DNA of 64,000 nt from Spirodela intermedia (lineage: Eukaryota > Streptophyta > Magnoliopsida > Alismatales > Araceae). Every line of letters begins with the position of its first letter. Position 1 is the stretch's first letter. Both the position numbers and the translations under genes were made by a program. The stretch lies in the NCBI GenBank assembly GCA_902729315.2, contig LR746268.1, positions 312,501-376,500 of the forward strand. The letters run 5' to 3'. Below are positions 23,302 to 34,947 of this stretch, one piece after another. A model generated the notes under the pieces. It searched no databases and was not told where the DNA came from. It worked only from the letters and a program-made list of their open reading frames with translations.

Positions 23302-23666
23302 TGATAGAAACGAAATTGCAGAAGCGTACCGCCAGAATCCATGAGACGGGATGGCCTTCTGCTTCAGTCACCGGAGAATTTCTCCACTGACAGATGGCGA
23401 CCTTGAGGACTCCGACGATGATGAAGCAGGGACCAAACCCTTGAATTTATAGCCTCGAAAAGAGGCTCGACGGTTTCAATCCCTTCCATCAAAGGATTGA
23501 AACCGTCGGACGATTTCAATCCCTTCCATCAATGGATTGAAACCGTCGACCAGATTCTACACGATTTTTCTCCATACTCCATTCCATAACGCCTCATAAC
23601 GGCTGTTGCAATAACCATTATGCACAATAATGGTATGTACAACCCACAAAACGGAAATATCCAACA
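23302..23666 (-). repeat. Copia LTR (5' LTR in element orientation)
   Basis: This is the partner of 12159-12512. It carries two successive hairpin-forming stretches of the form TTTCAATCCcttccatcaaNGGATTGAAA near 23474-23542, which explains most of the length difference from the other LTR. Confidence 0.85.
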
Positions 23667-23744
23667 TTATATTGTTATCTATATTTAGTAGAGGTTTGTT
23701 CAAATTGAGAATCAACTTGTTTCACTTGCATTTTAGTAAAACCT
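23667..23744. other. Junction between duplicated block A and P450 copy 3
   Basis: The TTATA duplication is followed by 'tatttagtagaggtttgtt', which is also found at 39646-39664. At 23702 the two copies diverge. About 43 bp of unrelated AT-rich sequence then joins the broken P450 exon. Confidence 0.6.
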
Positions 23745-24235
23745 AAGTACGCCAGCATCCGCCGAATCTCCTCCACACTGATGTATTCGAAGGAATCCAA
23801 GCGCTTGGCGGATAAGAGCTCCGTGAGGCACAACCTCCTCGCCTGCCGCCAGTACGGCCCGTACGGGGCCCAAGCGATGTCCGAGTAGTTGTAGGTCGTG
23901 TACTTGCCCGCCGCCGTCCGCGGCCGCGAGGCGAAGACCAGGTCCTGCTTCTTCAAGAACTCCGTCGCCATCTCCACCGACGACCCCACCACCACCCGCT
24001 GCGATCCCAGGTAGAGCTGCATGATGGGACCGTAATTCCGGAAGAGCTCGTGGATGGACCTGTGCGGCAGCTCCCCGATGAGGTGCAGGCTGCCGACGAT
24101 GGGCCACGGCCGGGGGCCCGGCGGCGGAGGAGGCCGCTTCTTCCGGTGGGACGCCAAGAGGACCATCAAGATGGCGGCGGAGGCCAGAAGCGCCGCCGTG
24201 TAGAGGGCCCAGGTGGGGAGAGTGCCTCCGTCCAT
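23745..24235 (-). pseudogene. Cytochrome P450 copy 3, truncated after about 163 codons
   Basis: The ATG is the reverse complement of 24233-24235. The frame matches copies 2 and 4 through the membrane anchor, PPPPPGP hinge, AAGKYTTYNYSDI and the RRMLAY region, then leaves P450 homology at about 23745. It runs 20-odd unrelated codons to a stop at 23675. The I-helix, ExxR and haem loop are missing, so no active enzyme is possible. Its first exon has residues typical of copy 4 (T5, T13, M24, K33), while its leader matches copy 1. Whether it is transcribed is unknown. Confidence 0.85.
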
Positions 24236-24529
24236 GGGCACCGCGGGGAAGTCGGAATAGGGAGCTGGTAGCGTCGCTGGTGGTGGTGGTGGTGTGTGTG
24301 GTGAGGGGTGCAATTTATGGAGGAGGTGGCTCGGTGAGAGGGTCAGACATGAGCTCGCCTGCGGTCTGGAGAGAGAGAGAGAGAGAGAGAGATTGGCAAG
24401 TTGTGCAAAAGGGATAAGATAGCTTCCTTAGGGCGCATCTAAGGAAACCCTTAGATGCGCCCGAAGGAAGTGTTATTTGCATGTTCATTTTCCTTTCCCT
24501 TGATGTAGCTCCCCTTCTCGCATGCACAT
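24236..24529. other. Leader and upstream region of P450 copy 3
   Basis: This holds a (GGT)n-like run, a (GA)n run (24370-24392) and a perfect inverted repeat: GGGCGCATCTAAGG (24432-24445), then CCTTAGATGCGCCC (24449-24462). It ends at the LTR start. Confidence 0.45.
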
Positions 24530-25736
24530 TGAGAAGTTTTCATTATCATGAATTAATAATTAATAAATAATATAGTTTTAGTCTTAACTCATAATAAATA
24601 GATTTATATTTATATTAAAGTATGAAAAGTGGTTTTCAATTTATTAACGTAAATTTTTGGCTAATTATGTGATTTTCTATACATTTATATGATTTTTATA
24701 GTCTTATTTTGAGATAAATAAAGAAAAAGAAATTAAAATAAAAATATAGCAAAATAGAGGATACTCACTGGTAAGCTGAGCCCACAAGTGAGTCGAAAGC
24801 ACAATCAGGGCAGAGCCGCTAGTAGAGGCTCAAGCGGTTAGGACTGATGGGGGCACATGTGTGCCACTTCCTTTCCACATCACCTGTGGCCAGTCAACTG
24901 TGGGGCGAGTGATTATACACATGAGAGAAAGGGACTTACTTACAAATGTAATATTACAATATATTTGCTCGAAACTTCGGTGCACAAGCGATGTGGGACT
25001 AAACTTATGTCACACCTTCCCCATAAAGCTTTGATAATTTTAATACCTATAATACCCCTTATTTATAATAAAAATATATCATAATGACGTCATTTGATAA
25101 GAGTATTATAGTACTTATTTCAATCTCTCTCATATAAGTAAGCAACCAGTATAGGTTAGAATCTTCCTAAAGCCAAAGCTCATATTTTTTATCTGATTAT
25201 CATAACTTTCTTACAAATCACTAGTGAAGGATTAAGCCACTATAATCGCTAGATCATCAACAAAAATTTTGTCAACACAATTCGCATAGCACTATTACTA
25301 AAATTATTGAACGATTCATGATAAAAAAATTACGAATCCATCGAGTAAAATATCTTTGATTGATTGATGAACAAATAATCATTGGGAAGAGGACGATCCA
25401 CTAGGAGACGAGTTGCCACCTCTTGAGAGCGTACGAGATGCGATGAAGAGCCTTCTCTTGTTATGCGAACCTAAGGAAGAAGCTCTCTAACATGTGCCCC
25501 ACCTCCATCCAGCTCCTCTCCATTGGGTGACAGCCACCGAAGAGCAGCAAAGTTGTCATTTTTTCACTCCGCCGGGTGACAGTTACTGGAGACGATTCAA
25601 CTACCCATTTCATTAATCTCTAGACTTTGTAAGGAGATCTAGAGATTGCCCACATCATCCTTGTCCAAAGAGAGCCATCAAGGCTATAGACACTGCACAA
25701 TGATCTTTCCGAACACTCAAGATTCTAGTGCATTAC
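24530..25736 (+). repeat. 5' LTR, first part (block B)
   Basis: Matches 662-1764 and has about 104 bp more (near 24935-25040), which are missing from block A. Confidence 0.72.
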
Positions 25737-27373
25737 TGACATGACTTAGTTGTTATATAGTAAATCACATAAATTTAAAATTTATAAAACTAGAAAATAT
25801 AATTTTTTGAATATTTAAAAGTATTTCTGAACAAATATATCAATTATAATTCAATAAAACTTCCAAACATAACGATACTTTTTCAAGTCGATCACAGAGA
25901 TGTAATATAATATTTGATAATTATTCAGATTTTTTCTCAAAGAATACTAGTTTCTATGAATTTTCTACTAGGAAATGAAAAGAAAATATATTTAAAATTC
26001 ACAAAAAAGGGAAATAAGGGTGCGGACATCAAGATGATGTCAGCACCCAGCGAATGTGAATCGAATGAAAACAGAGTTTCACCCGACGATTCTTATGTAA
26101 GTGACTACATACGAATTAATTGATCAAATTAAGATCTATAAAAGCCAAAAGAAACGTAATTGAATGAAGTATATCTTGATAAATTTAAATCACATAAATT
26201 ATCACTAAATGAAGCAGAAAGTAAGTTGAAAGCAAAAAAATAAAGTTCTAACGTCATGGCGGCGATGTGTCGGCAATGCACCAGAATTGTGAGCATTCAA
26301 GAGGATCATCGTGCAGTGTCCATGGCCTCGAAGCCTCTCCTTAGATAAGGATGACGTGGGTAATCTCTAGATCTCCTTGCAAAGTCTAGAGATCAATGAA
26401 ATGGGTCGTCGAATTGTCTCCAACAGCTGTCACCCGGTGGAGTGGAAAAATGACAATTTTGTAGCTCTCTAACAGTTGTCACCTGATGGAGAAGAGTTAG
26501 ATGGAGGTGGGGCACGTGTCAGGGAGCTTCATCTTCAGGTTCGCGCAGTAAGAGAATGCTCTTCATCACATCTGGTACACTCTTAGGAGGTGGTGACTCG
26601 TCTCTCGGTAGATCGTCCTCTTCTTGACGATAGCTTGTTCATCGATCAATCAGAGATACTTTATTCAATAGATTTGCGATCCTTTTATCATAAATCTTTC
26701 AACAATTTTAATAACAATGCTTTGCAAATTGTATTGATGAGATTTTTGTCAATAATCTAGTGATTATGGTCGCTTAATCCTTCACTAGCGATCTACAAGA
26801 AAGTCGCAATAATCAAATAAAAAATATGAATTTTGGCTCTAGGAGGATTCAAACCTGCGACGATTACCTACCCTTTCTGGGGAAGGTGTGATGCGGGTTT
26901 AATCTCACATCGCTTGTGCGGCAAAGTGTCTAGTGAATATATAGTAATATTACATTTTTGATCAAGTCTCTTTCTCACGCAAGTGCGGCCACTCTTTACC
27001 CCACAACAAGTTGGCCACCAATGATGTGGAAGGGGAGTGGCGCACATGTGCCCCTATCAGCCCAAGCCGCTTGAGCCCCTGCTCGCAGCTACTCCTTGAC
27101 TGCGCTTCCAACCTGCTTGCGGGCCTAGCTGGCCAGTGGGTCCCCCCCATTTTGCCTTATTTTTATTTTTATTTCTTTTTCTTTATTTATCTCAAAAGTA
27201 AGACTGTAAAAATCATATAAATTCGTATAAAATCACATAATTACCTAAAAATTCACATTAATCAACTGAAAACCATTTTTCATACTTTAACACACATATA
27301 AGTTTATTTATAATGACTTAAGGCTAAAACTATATTATTTACTAATTATTAACTCATGATAATGAAGACATCA
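25737..27373 (-). mobile_element. Inverted solo LTR in the 5' LTR (block B)
   Basis: 1637 bp, TGACATGACTTAG to GAAGACATCA (the end has lost a few bases). It is flanked by ATTAC (25732-25736) and ATTGC (27374-27378), the same site as in block A, so this is one insertion inherited by both blocks. Confidence 0.78.
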
Positions 27374-27378
27374 ATTGC

Positions 27379-27908
27379 CGAGGTATCACTGGTGCAATGT
27401 TGGAACTCTATTTTTTTGGTTTCAACTTAATTTTTACTTTATTTAGTGATAATTTGTGTGATTTAAATTTACCAAGATATACTTCATTCAATTACGATTT
27501 TTCTGGCTTTTACATATCTTAATTTGATCAATTAAATCGTCTCTAATTGCTTACGTAAGAATCATCGAGTGAAAATATGTTTCTACCCGATTCGCATTCG
27601 CTAGGCACTAACGTTATCTTAATGTCCGCACCCTTATTTCTCTTTGTCATGAATTTTATTTTTTTTTCATTTCCTAATATAAAATTTATAGAAAATAATA
27701 TTTATTGAGAAAAATTCTGAATAATTACCTAATATTATATTACATCCTTATGGTCGACTTGGAAAAATATCATTATTTTTGAAAGTTGTATTGAATTATA
27801 ATTGATATATTTGTTTAGAAATACTTCTAAATATCTTAAAGTTTATATTTTTTAGTTTTATAAATTTTAAATTTACGTCATTTACTATATAATGACTAAG
27901 TCACGTCA
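27379..27908 (+). repeat. 5' LTR, second part (block B)
   Basis: This AT-rich continuation of the LTR ends AGTCACGTCA. It is homologous to 3407-3940. Confidence 0.68.
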
Positions 27909-27914
27909 AAATTT

Positions 27915-27931
27915 TGGCACCGTTGCTGAGG
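27915..27931 (+). other. Primer-binding site (tRNA-Asp type), block B
   Basis: TGGCACCGTTGCTGAGG follows the LTR by 6 bp. It differs by one base from the block-A site at 3946. Confidence 0.7.
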
Positions 27932-28206
27932 ATGTATTATATAATATTTAGTATTTTTCTATTTTTCTCTTAGAGTATGCAAAAAAAATTAACTCTTATT
28001 TCAATTCCTTCTTGTTGAATTTTTTTTTTTAAACGAACGAAGAGAAGCAAAGCAAAGACTAGAGCATACTAAAGGAAGGTAATAATTACTAAACTTTTTC
28101 CTTGATTTTATTATTTTTTAATGCATGATAGAAGATCCTTATATCTAAGGCTAGAAAGTTCTTTCATTATTTCATTCAAAACTAAACTCCGAAATAAAAA
28201 TTTATT

Positions 28207-28870
28207 TTGATGAATCTTGAAGGAAGTAGAGGTCAAACTGAGAACAATCTTATGGCTATGAAAAATTATTATATCCTTGATTCATTTCAAAGAGCATCTA
28301 ATATTAAAGTTTTATTAGCACCCACTATTAAATTAGAAATAAATTCAAGAATTTTTCAAATGCTCCCTAATTTTCATGGATTATCTTTAGAAGAACCTCA
28401 TCAACACTTAGAAAAATTTCATATGATCTGTGATTTAGTTAATCTGTCTCAAGTTACACTAGAAATTATTAAGATAAAAAAAATTTCTTATATACTTAGG
28501 GACAAAGCTAGTCATTGGCTATGAACATTAGATAGAGAATTAACTAACTAGAAATACATAGAACATGCTTTTCTTCAAAAAATTTATCTCTTAAGAAAAA
28601 CTCAAAATATGAGAAAATATATATTAAGTTTTTCTCGAAGACCATGAAAAACTTTGTATGAGACATGGGAAAAATTTAAAGATTTACTTAGAAAATGTCC
28701 TCATCATGCTATACCCAACTGATAGCTCAATAAAAAATTTTATGATAAATTATTAGAACAACATAGAAACATGATTGATTTTATATGTGGAGTAGTTTTC
28801 ATGGAGAAAACTCTTGATGAGATTTTAAGTTTTTCTGAGAATTTAAGTAAAAATTTTAGAGACCAAGGAT
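28207..28870 (+). pseudogene. Retrotransposon gag, first part (block B)
   Basis: 105 codons are open from 28207 (NFHGLSLEEPHQHLEKF, LRDKASHWL), then stops appear. The degraded YETWEKFKDLLRKCPHH segment follows at about 28655-28710. It is interrupted at 28871 by an inverted LTR and resumes at 30505. Confidence 0.75.
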
Positions 28871-30504
28871 TGATGTGACTTAGTCGTTATATAGTAAATC
28901 ACACAAATTTAAAATTTATAAAACTATAAATATAAATTTTTAGATATTTAGAAGTATTTTTGAACAAATATATCAATTATAATTCAATAAAACTTCCAAA
29001 AATAGTGGTAATTTTCTAAGTCAATTACAGGGATGTAATATAATATCTGGTAATTATTTAGAATTTTCTTCAAAGAATACTATTTTCTATAAATTTTATA
29101 CTAAGAAATGAAAAGAAAATATATTTAAAATTCACAAAAAAGGAAAATAAGGGTGCGGATGTCAAGATGACATCAGCGCCTGAGGAATGTCAATCTAACA
29201 AAAATAGAGTTCTACTTGATGATTCTTACGTAAGTAATTACAGACTATTTAATTGATCAAATTAAGATCTATAAAAGCCAGAAGAATCGTAATGAAATGA
29301 AGTATATCTTTGTAAATTTAAAATCAACAAATTATCACTAAATGAAACGGAAATTAAGTTAAAAGTAGGAAAATAGAGTTCCGGCATCGTGGTGGCGATA
29401 TGTTGGCGATGCACCGGAATTTTGAGTGTTTGGGAGGATAGTCGTCGTGTCCACAACCTTGAAGGCCATCCTTAGACAAGGACGGTGTGGGCAGTCCTCT
29501 AGATCTCCTTGTGAAGTCTAGAGATCAATGAAATGGGTCGTCGAATCGTCTCCAGTGGCTAACATTTAGTGGAGCGGAAAAACGACGACTTTGCAGCTCT
29601 CCGGTGGCTGTCACCCGACAAAGAGGAGCTGGATGGAGGTGGGGCGCATGTCAGGAAGCTTCATCCTCAGGTCCGTGCAGCAAGAGGATGCTCTTCATTA
29701 CATCCGATACGCCCTTAAGAGGTGGCAACTCGTCTCCCAATAGATCGTCCTCTTCCCGACGATGACTTATTCGTCAATCAATGAGAGATGTTTTACTCAA
29801 TAGATTTGTGATCCTTTTATCACGAATCGTTTAGCAATTTTAGTAACAATGCTCCACAAATCGTGTTGACAAGATTTTCACTGATGATCCAGAGATTCTA
29901 GTTGCTTAATCCTTCACCGGCGATCTGTAGTAAAGTCACGATAATTAAATAAAAAAATATGAATTTTGGCTTTGGGAAGATTTGAACCTACACCGGTTGC
30001 CCACCCTTTCTAGGGAAGGTGACGCAGGTTAGTCCCACATCGATTGTGCGTAGAAGTTTCAAGCAAATATATAGTAATATTACATTTCCAATCAAGTTCC
30101 TTTCTCGTGCGTATACGACCACTCCTTGCCCCACAGTCAACTGGCCACCAATGACGTGAAAGGGGAGTGACACACACGTGCCCCCATCGGTTCAAGCCAT
30201 TTGAGCCCCTACTTGCGACTCTTGCCTAACTGTGCTTCTGACCCACTTGCGGGCACAGCTGGCCGGCGGGCCCTCTCATTTTGTCTTATTTTTATTTTTA
30301 TTTCTTTTTCTTCACTTATCTCAAAAGTAAGACTATAAAAATCATATAAATTCATATAAAATCACATAATTACCTAAAAATTTACGTTAATCAACTAAAA
30401 ACTACTTTTCACACTTTAACATAAATATAAGTCTATTTATCATGAATTAAGGTTGAAACTATATTATTTACTAATTATTAACTCATGATAATGAAGACTT
30501 ATCA
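28871..30504 (-). mobile_element. Inverted solo LTR in gag (block B)
   Basis: 1634 bp, TGATGTGACTTAGTCG to GAAGACTTATCA. The target duplication is AGGAT before and AGCAT after. Block A keeps AGCAT on the left (4897-4901), which confirms a 5-bp duplication with one later change here. It has the same length and orientation as the inverted LTR at 25737. Confidence 0.82.
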
Positions 30505-31160
30505 AGCATCTTTTAAATTATATGACAAGGATAAGAAGATATGAATTTATGAATTGCATCATGATAATGATTCTAATTTAAGAAATAAAGTTAATCAAAT
30601 TAATTAAATATTATAAAAACTAAATTTACTTATTGAGAATATTAGAAAGCCTCCTAACCTTTAATTGACTACATATAATGCTTGTCTTATGAATAGTGAA
30701 AATGATAATTTCGAATTTCAATATTATAATTTAGATCAATCATTTCATCTTAGGCAAGAACAAGTGCAAATACTCCATAATTTCAGTAAAAATAGGAAAT
30801 ATTTTTCTAATTCTTATAATTCTAATTGAGGGAATAATTTATCATGGAGAAACCCAAATAATATTCAAAATTCAGAAGCACTTAGATCCAATTCAAATTT
30901 TAAATTTTGTCTAAAATAAGAACATAGATTTTAGAAAAATCGGCCCTCTCAAATCTAACCTGAAGCTATGAAAATGATGCAACAAATGAGCCAAATGATG
31001 TAACAAATTATGAATCAAATGATGTTGCACCAAAAATAAATTATAGAGGCTTTTGAGAATAGAAGAGAAGAAGGACAACCACCTAGTCAGCCCATAAAAA
31101 ATTTAGGAAACTATCCAATAATAGGATTTCAGCAAGGAGAGTCTAGCTAGATAAATTTAA
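30505..31160 (+). pseudogene. Retrotransposon gag, second part (block B)
   Basis: The reading resumes after the inverted LTR: a linker, then a SYNSN..NNLSWRNPNN segment (about 30815-30860), reminiscent of the 'YNPGWRNHPNFSW' motif of Athila-type gag, and a Met/Gln-rich tail (about 30970-31040). Multiple stops. No zinc knuckle is clear. Confidence 0.55.
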
Positions 31161-33887
31161 AAAAAAACTCACAAAATGAAAATGTTAGGAAAATAAATAC
31201 ATTGAGTGATAATATTTTACCTAATCTTTATTTCCAATTATTAGAAGAAATCAATGAGCCATTAAAAGTAACAAAAATCAATGAGCCATCAATAAGAATA
31301 TTAAGACTAAAAATATAGTAACAGAAAATTTAAATAAAATTATTTATTACTCACAATTGATGAATGAATATAGTGAGGATGATTAGGAGAAAGAGGCCTT
31401 AGATGAAACACAACAGTTGATTATAGAATAATCATCTAAATTTTAGTAGAAGGGAGTAAGGATAGAAATGAAGAAAAATATATTTTAGGTGAGGAAAAAT
31501 CAGTTGATTTGAGAGATGTAAGAGATGAAATTAATAAATATAATCATAATTTTACAGCCATAAATGTTGATAGTGAGGATGATGATGTATATCATATACT
31601 AAAATTAAAAGATAGCTCTTGGGAAGATGAAGAATTTGATGAGTTGAGAAATGAAAAGCTAGAAAAATAGTTGATTCAACTATTAGGGACAAACAAAAAT
31701 AATGAATATAAATATAGAGATAATTTTGGAGAGAAAATTTTGAATTTCACTGAATTCATTAGATTTGAGATTAAAGAAGACAATCATTCCATCCTTCAAA
31801 ACCTATAGACCATTATAATTATTTCTAAGCTTGAAATATTTCACTCCTTACAAATTGAACAAATATGTATGGAAGATAAAATGGAGTAGGGGAAGGTTAT
31901 GTAGATAAAAGAACACATTAAGAAATGAGTGAGTGGAATAATTAAATATATCAATTTAGATGAAAAAATTCTAAATTAGGTAAGAGCTAATTTTAAAATT
32001 ATATGATTTGATCATATTTTATGGTCTATTAATAGAAAGTATTAATTAATGAATGAGAGCCTTACAAAACAAGATAGAAATAAGGAAAGATTCTTTTCAA
32101 AATGAAAATATTATTTTTAGAAAAAAAATGTTAATTTTTATTTTGTTTTGGCTGAAAGTATGCCAAGGTATATATATGAAGTATATGAATTTATACTAAA
32201 TCTGAAAAAAAAATATCATGAAACTTACCTAGGGATACAAATATATTTTGATGGCCGTAGATCATTTTATATGATCTAAGAGTTATCCAACTAAAGACAT
32301 TAAATTCAGCACTACATGGAAGGCAACCCATGGTTTTTATTTCATTCTGTTTGATTTTTTTTTAAGCTCTATTTTTCTTAGAATTTCTTAGTACTTGTTT
32401 CTGCATTTGTTTTTTTCCGAAAAAGTACAAGAAAAGTGTAAGATGAAGTAGAAATTAAAAATGAAATTGAGGTGGTGTCTTTCTGACATTTATCATTTAT
32501 GACAATATTTTTAATACTTAACTTTGCATATATGCATGCTTCACTTGAAAATTACATTTTCTGCATATTATGTTTTGATTTTTCTGTGTCACTGAGGAGA
32601 GTGTCATTTTTAAGTTGGGGGGTGAGGTATTAATTATTAATTTATGTTGTAGGATAATTAAGAACATGTGTTTGCATTTTATTTTATTTTCATGCTCACT
32701 TAGAATAGTAACTGAAAAAATAAAAATAAAATAAAATTCGAAAAAACTACAACATCTATTTTCTGGTTTTCTGTTAGGAACAACATATTGTCAAAAAAAG
32801 CAAACAAAAAACAGCCCAAAATTTGAAATTCTAGAGACCCTTTCTCACATTTCAATCCCCTAGACATATATTAGTAAAATTCGAAATTACAATTATAAAG
32901 AGGATAGTTTTGATTTATTTTTGAAAAAATTATTATTATTAAAAATAGAATTGAAAATAGAAAATAGAACTATTAGAACTATCAGAACTATCTAATTTAT
33001 AAATTTCTTAGATTATATTACATGCATAAAAAATTAAATCAATTAGATTAATTGATACCAAAAGATACTAAGAAGATTACTATTGAGTCAAAAGAATGAT
33101 CTAGTAGCATGAAATGTTGGAATACTCTTTGTATACATGATAGATGACATATATTTGATTTTACAAATTTTCACTTCATGATCTTAATAGATAGTATTTA
33201 CTTGATGTGAAAATTTGATTGATCATTTGAGTTTAATAGAGATTTTTGCACTTTAATTTATAAGGCTTGTGAGGAAAATTTACTTATTTTGAAAAAAAAA
33301 AAGAGTAATATAAAAGATCTAGAAACAAAGAGTACATATGGAGAGTGTGAGACATCATTCTCATTATCAAAAATCGTGCATAGAAAAACACTTACTACAA
33401 AATAAGTGAATAAAGTGAAAGCCCTGAAAATTAAGAGTACACATGGAGGGTGTGAGACATCATTCTTATTGTTGAAATTTGTCTATAGGAAAAGCTACTT
33501 ATCTACTATATTTTTTAAAAAAAGAAGGAAAAAATATAGTACAAACTTCAAAAATTAAGTTATAAAATATATATATATAAGATAAACATTATTCTTAGAT
33601 GAGTATTGATAATTAAAACATCTTTTAAATATATCTATGAGTGAAGAAGTGATAAAGATGCGAATAGAAGAAGTGAAGTTTACATTGTTATTCCAAGAAA
33701 TGCTTAAACATTTAAGTGCTTGACATCATTCTTAAATACTTGATATAAGAATCCAAAGTGTCTAAAGGTACATCATTTCTAATTATATTTTATTTTTATG
33801 TATTAAAATATGATGTTTGAGATTTGTAAATTTTTCTTTTCGTAATTCCATTACTAAGGGACTAACAATGATTTAAGTTGGGGGGTG
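31161..33887 (+). other. Internal region of the retroelement without recognisable pol
   Basis: 31400-32280 reads in pieces as acidic, Lys/Glu/Asn-rich protein-like sequence on the plus strand (for example around 31500-31780), interrupted by stops. I recognise no protease, reverse transcriptase or integrase. Near 32290-32340 the phrase 'tacatggaaggcaacccatgg' is typical of the 3' untranslated part of Athila-like elements. From 32455 it is collinear with 5011-6435 of block A. The polypurine tract ends at 33887. Confidence 0.5.
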
Positions 33888-34947
33888 TGATAAGTCTTCA
33901 TTATCATGAGTTAATAATTAGTAAATAATATAGTTTTAGCCTTACTCATAATAAATAAAATTATATTTATATTAAAGTGTAAAAAGTAGTTTTCAATTGA
34001 TTAACGTAATTTTTTGGCTAATTATGTGATTTTCTATGAATTTATATTATTTTGATAATCTTATTTTTGAGATAAATAAATAAATAATATAGTAAAATGA
34101 GGGATACTTGCTGGCCAAGTAAGCCTGCAAGCGGGTCGGAAGTGTAGTCAAATAGGAGTTACTAGTAGAGGCTCAAGTAGCTAGGACCGATGGGGTTACA
34201 TGTGTGCCACTCCCCTTCCACGTCATTGGTGGCCAACTAGTTGTGGGGCAAAGAGTAGTCATATACGTGAGAGAAAGGGACTCACTTGCAAATGTAATAT
34301 TACTATATATTTACTCGAAATTTTAGCGCACAATTGATGTAGGACTAAACCTGCATCACACTTTCCCCATAAAGCTTTAATAATTTTAATACCTATAGTA
34401 CCCCTTATTTATAATAGAGATATACTATGATGACGTCATTTGATAAAGGCATTATAATACTTATTTCAATCTCTCTCATGTAAGCAGGCAATTGGCACAT
34501 GTTCGAATCCTCTTAGAGTCAAAACTCATATTTTTTATCTCATTATTGTGACTTTTCTATATATCATCGGTGAAGTATTAAGCCACTATAATCATTAAAT
34601 CATCGGCAAAAATTTCGTCAACACGATTCGCAGAGTATTGTTACTAAAATTGTTAAACGATTCGTGATAAAAAGATCACAAATCCATCAAGTAAAAAATC
34701 TCCGATTGATCGACGAATAAGCCATCATTGAAAAGAGAATAATTTTTTTTTCTTTATTTATCTCAAAAATAAGACTATAAAAACTATATAAATTCATAAA
34801 AAAATCACATAATTAGCTAAAAATTCATGTTAATCAACTGAAAACTATTTTTCACATTTTAACATAAATATAAGTCTATTTATCATGAGTTAAGACTAAA
34901 ATTATATTATTTACTAATTATTAAATCATGATAATAAAGACTTATCA
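33888..34947 (+). repeat. Truncated 3' LTR fused to an inverted LTR end (block B)
   Basis: It starts TGATAAGTCTTC right after the polypurine tract. LTR homology runs to about 34743; the remainder is the terminal about 200 bp of an inverted LTR ending GACTTATCA. The structure equals that at 6436-7507. Confidence 0.65.

Larger units (their letters stand above)
12159..23666 (-). mobile_element. Ty1-copia LTR retrotransposon, nested and degenerate
   Basis: LTRs are at 12159-12512 (354 bp) and 23302-23666 (365 bp). Both start TGATAGAAACG and end ATATCCAACA on the plus strand, and TTATA target duplications flank the element (12154-12158 and 23667-23671). On the minus strand the order is 5' LTR, initiator-Met PBS, GC-rich leader, gag, protease, integrase, reverse transcriptase, 3' LTR, the copia order. 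The coding part is broken by stops and by a Ty3 chromovirus-derived insertion (about 15,765-20,735). It is present only in block A, so it inserted after the segmental duplication. Confidence 0.88.
24530..34947 (+). mobile_element. Ty3-type LTR retroelement, non-autonomous, self-nested (block B, fuller copy)
   Basis: Same architecture as 662-7507, without the 3.5-kb deletion: 5' LTR 24530-25736 and 27379-27908, interrupted by an inverted LTR (25737-27373); PBS 27915; gag 28207-28870, continuing at 30505 after a second inverted LTR (28871-30504); unidentified internal sequence to 33,887; polypurine tract GTTGGGGGGTG; truncated 3' LTR 33888-34743, fused to an inverted LTR end (34744-34947). No reverse transcriptase, RNase H or integrase is recognisable, so it needed a helper element. 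Confidence 0.78.
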
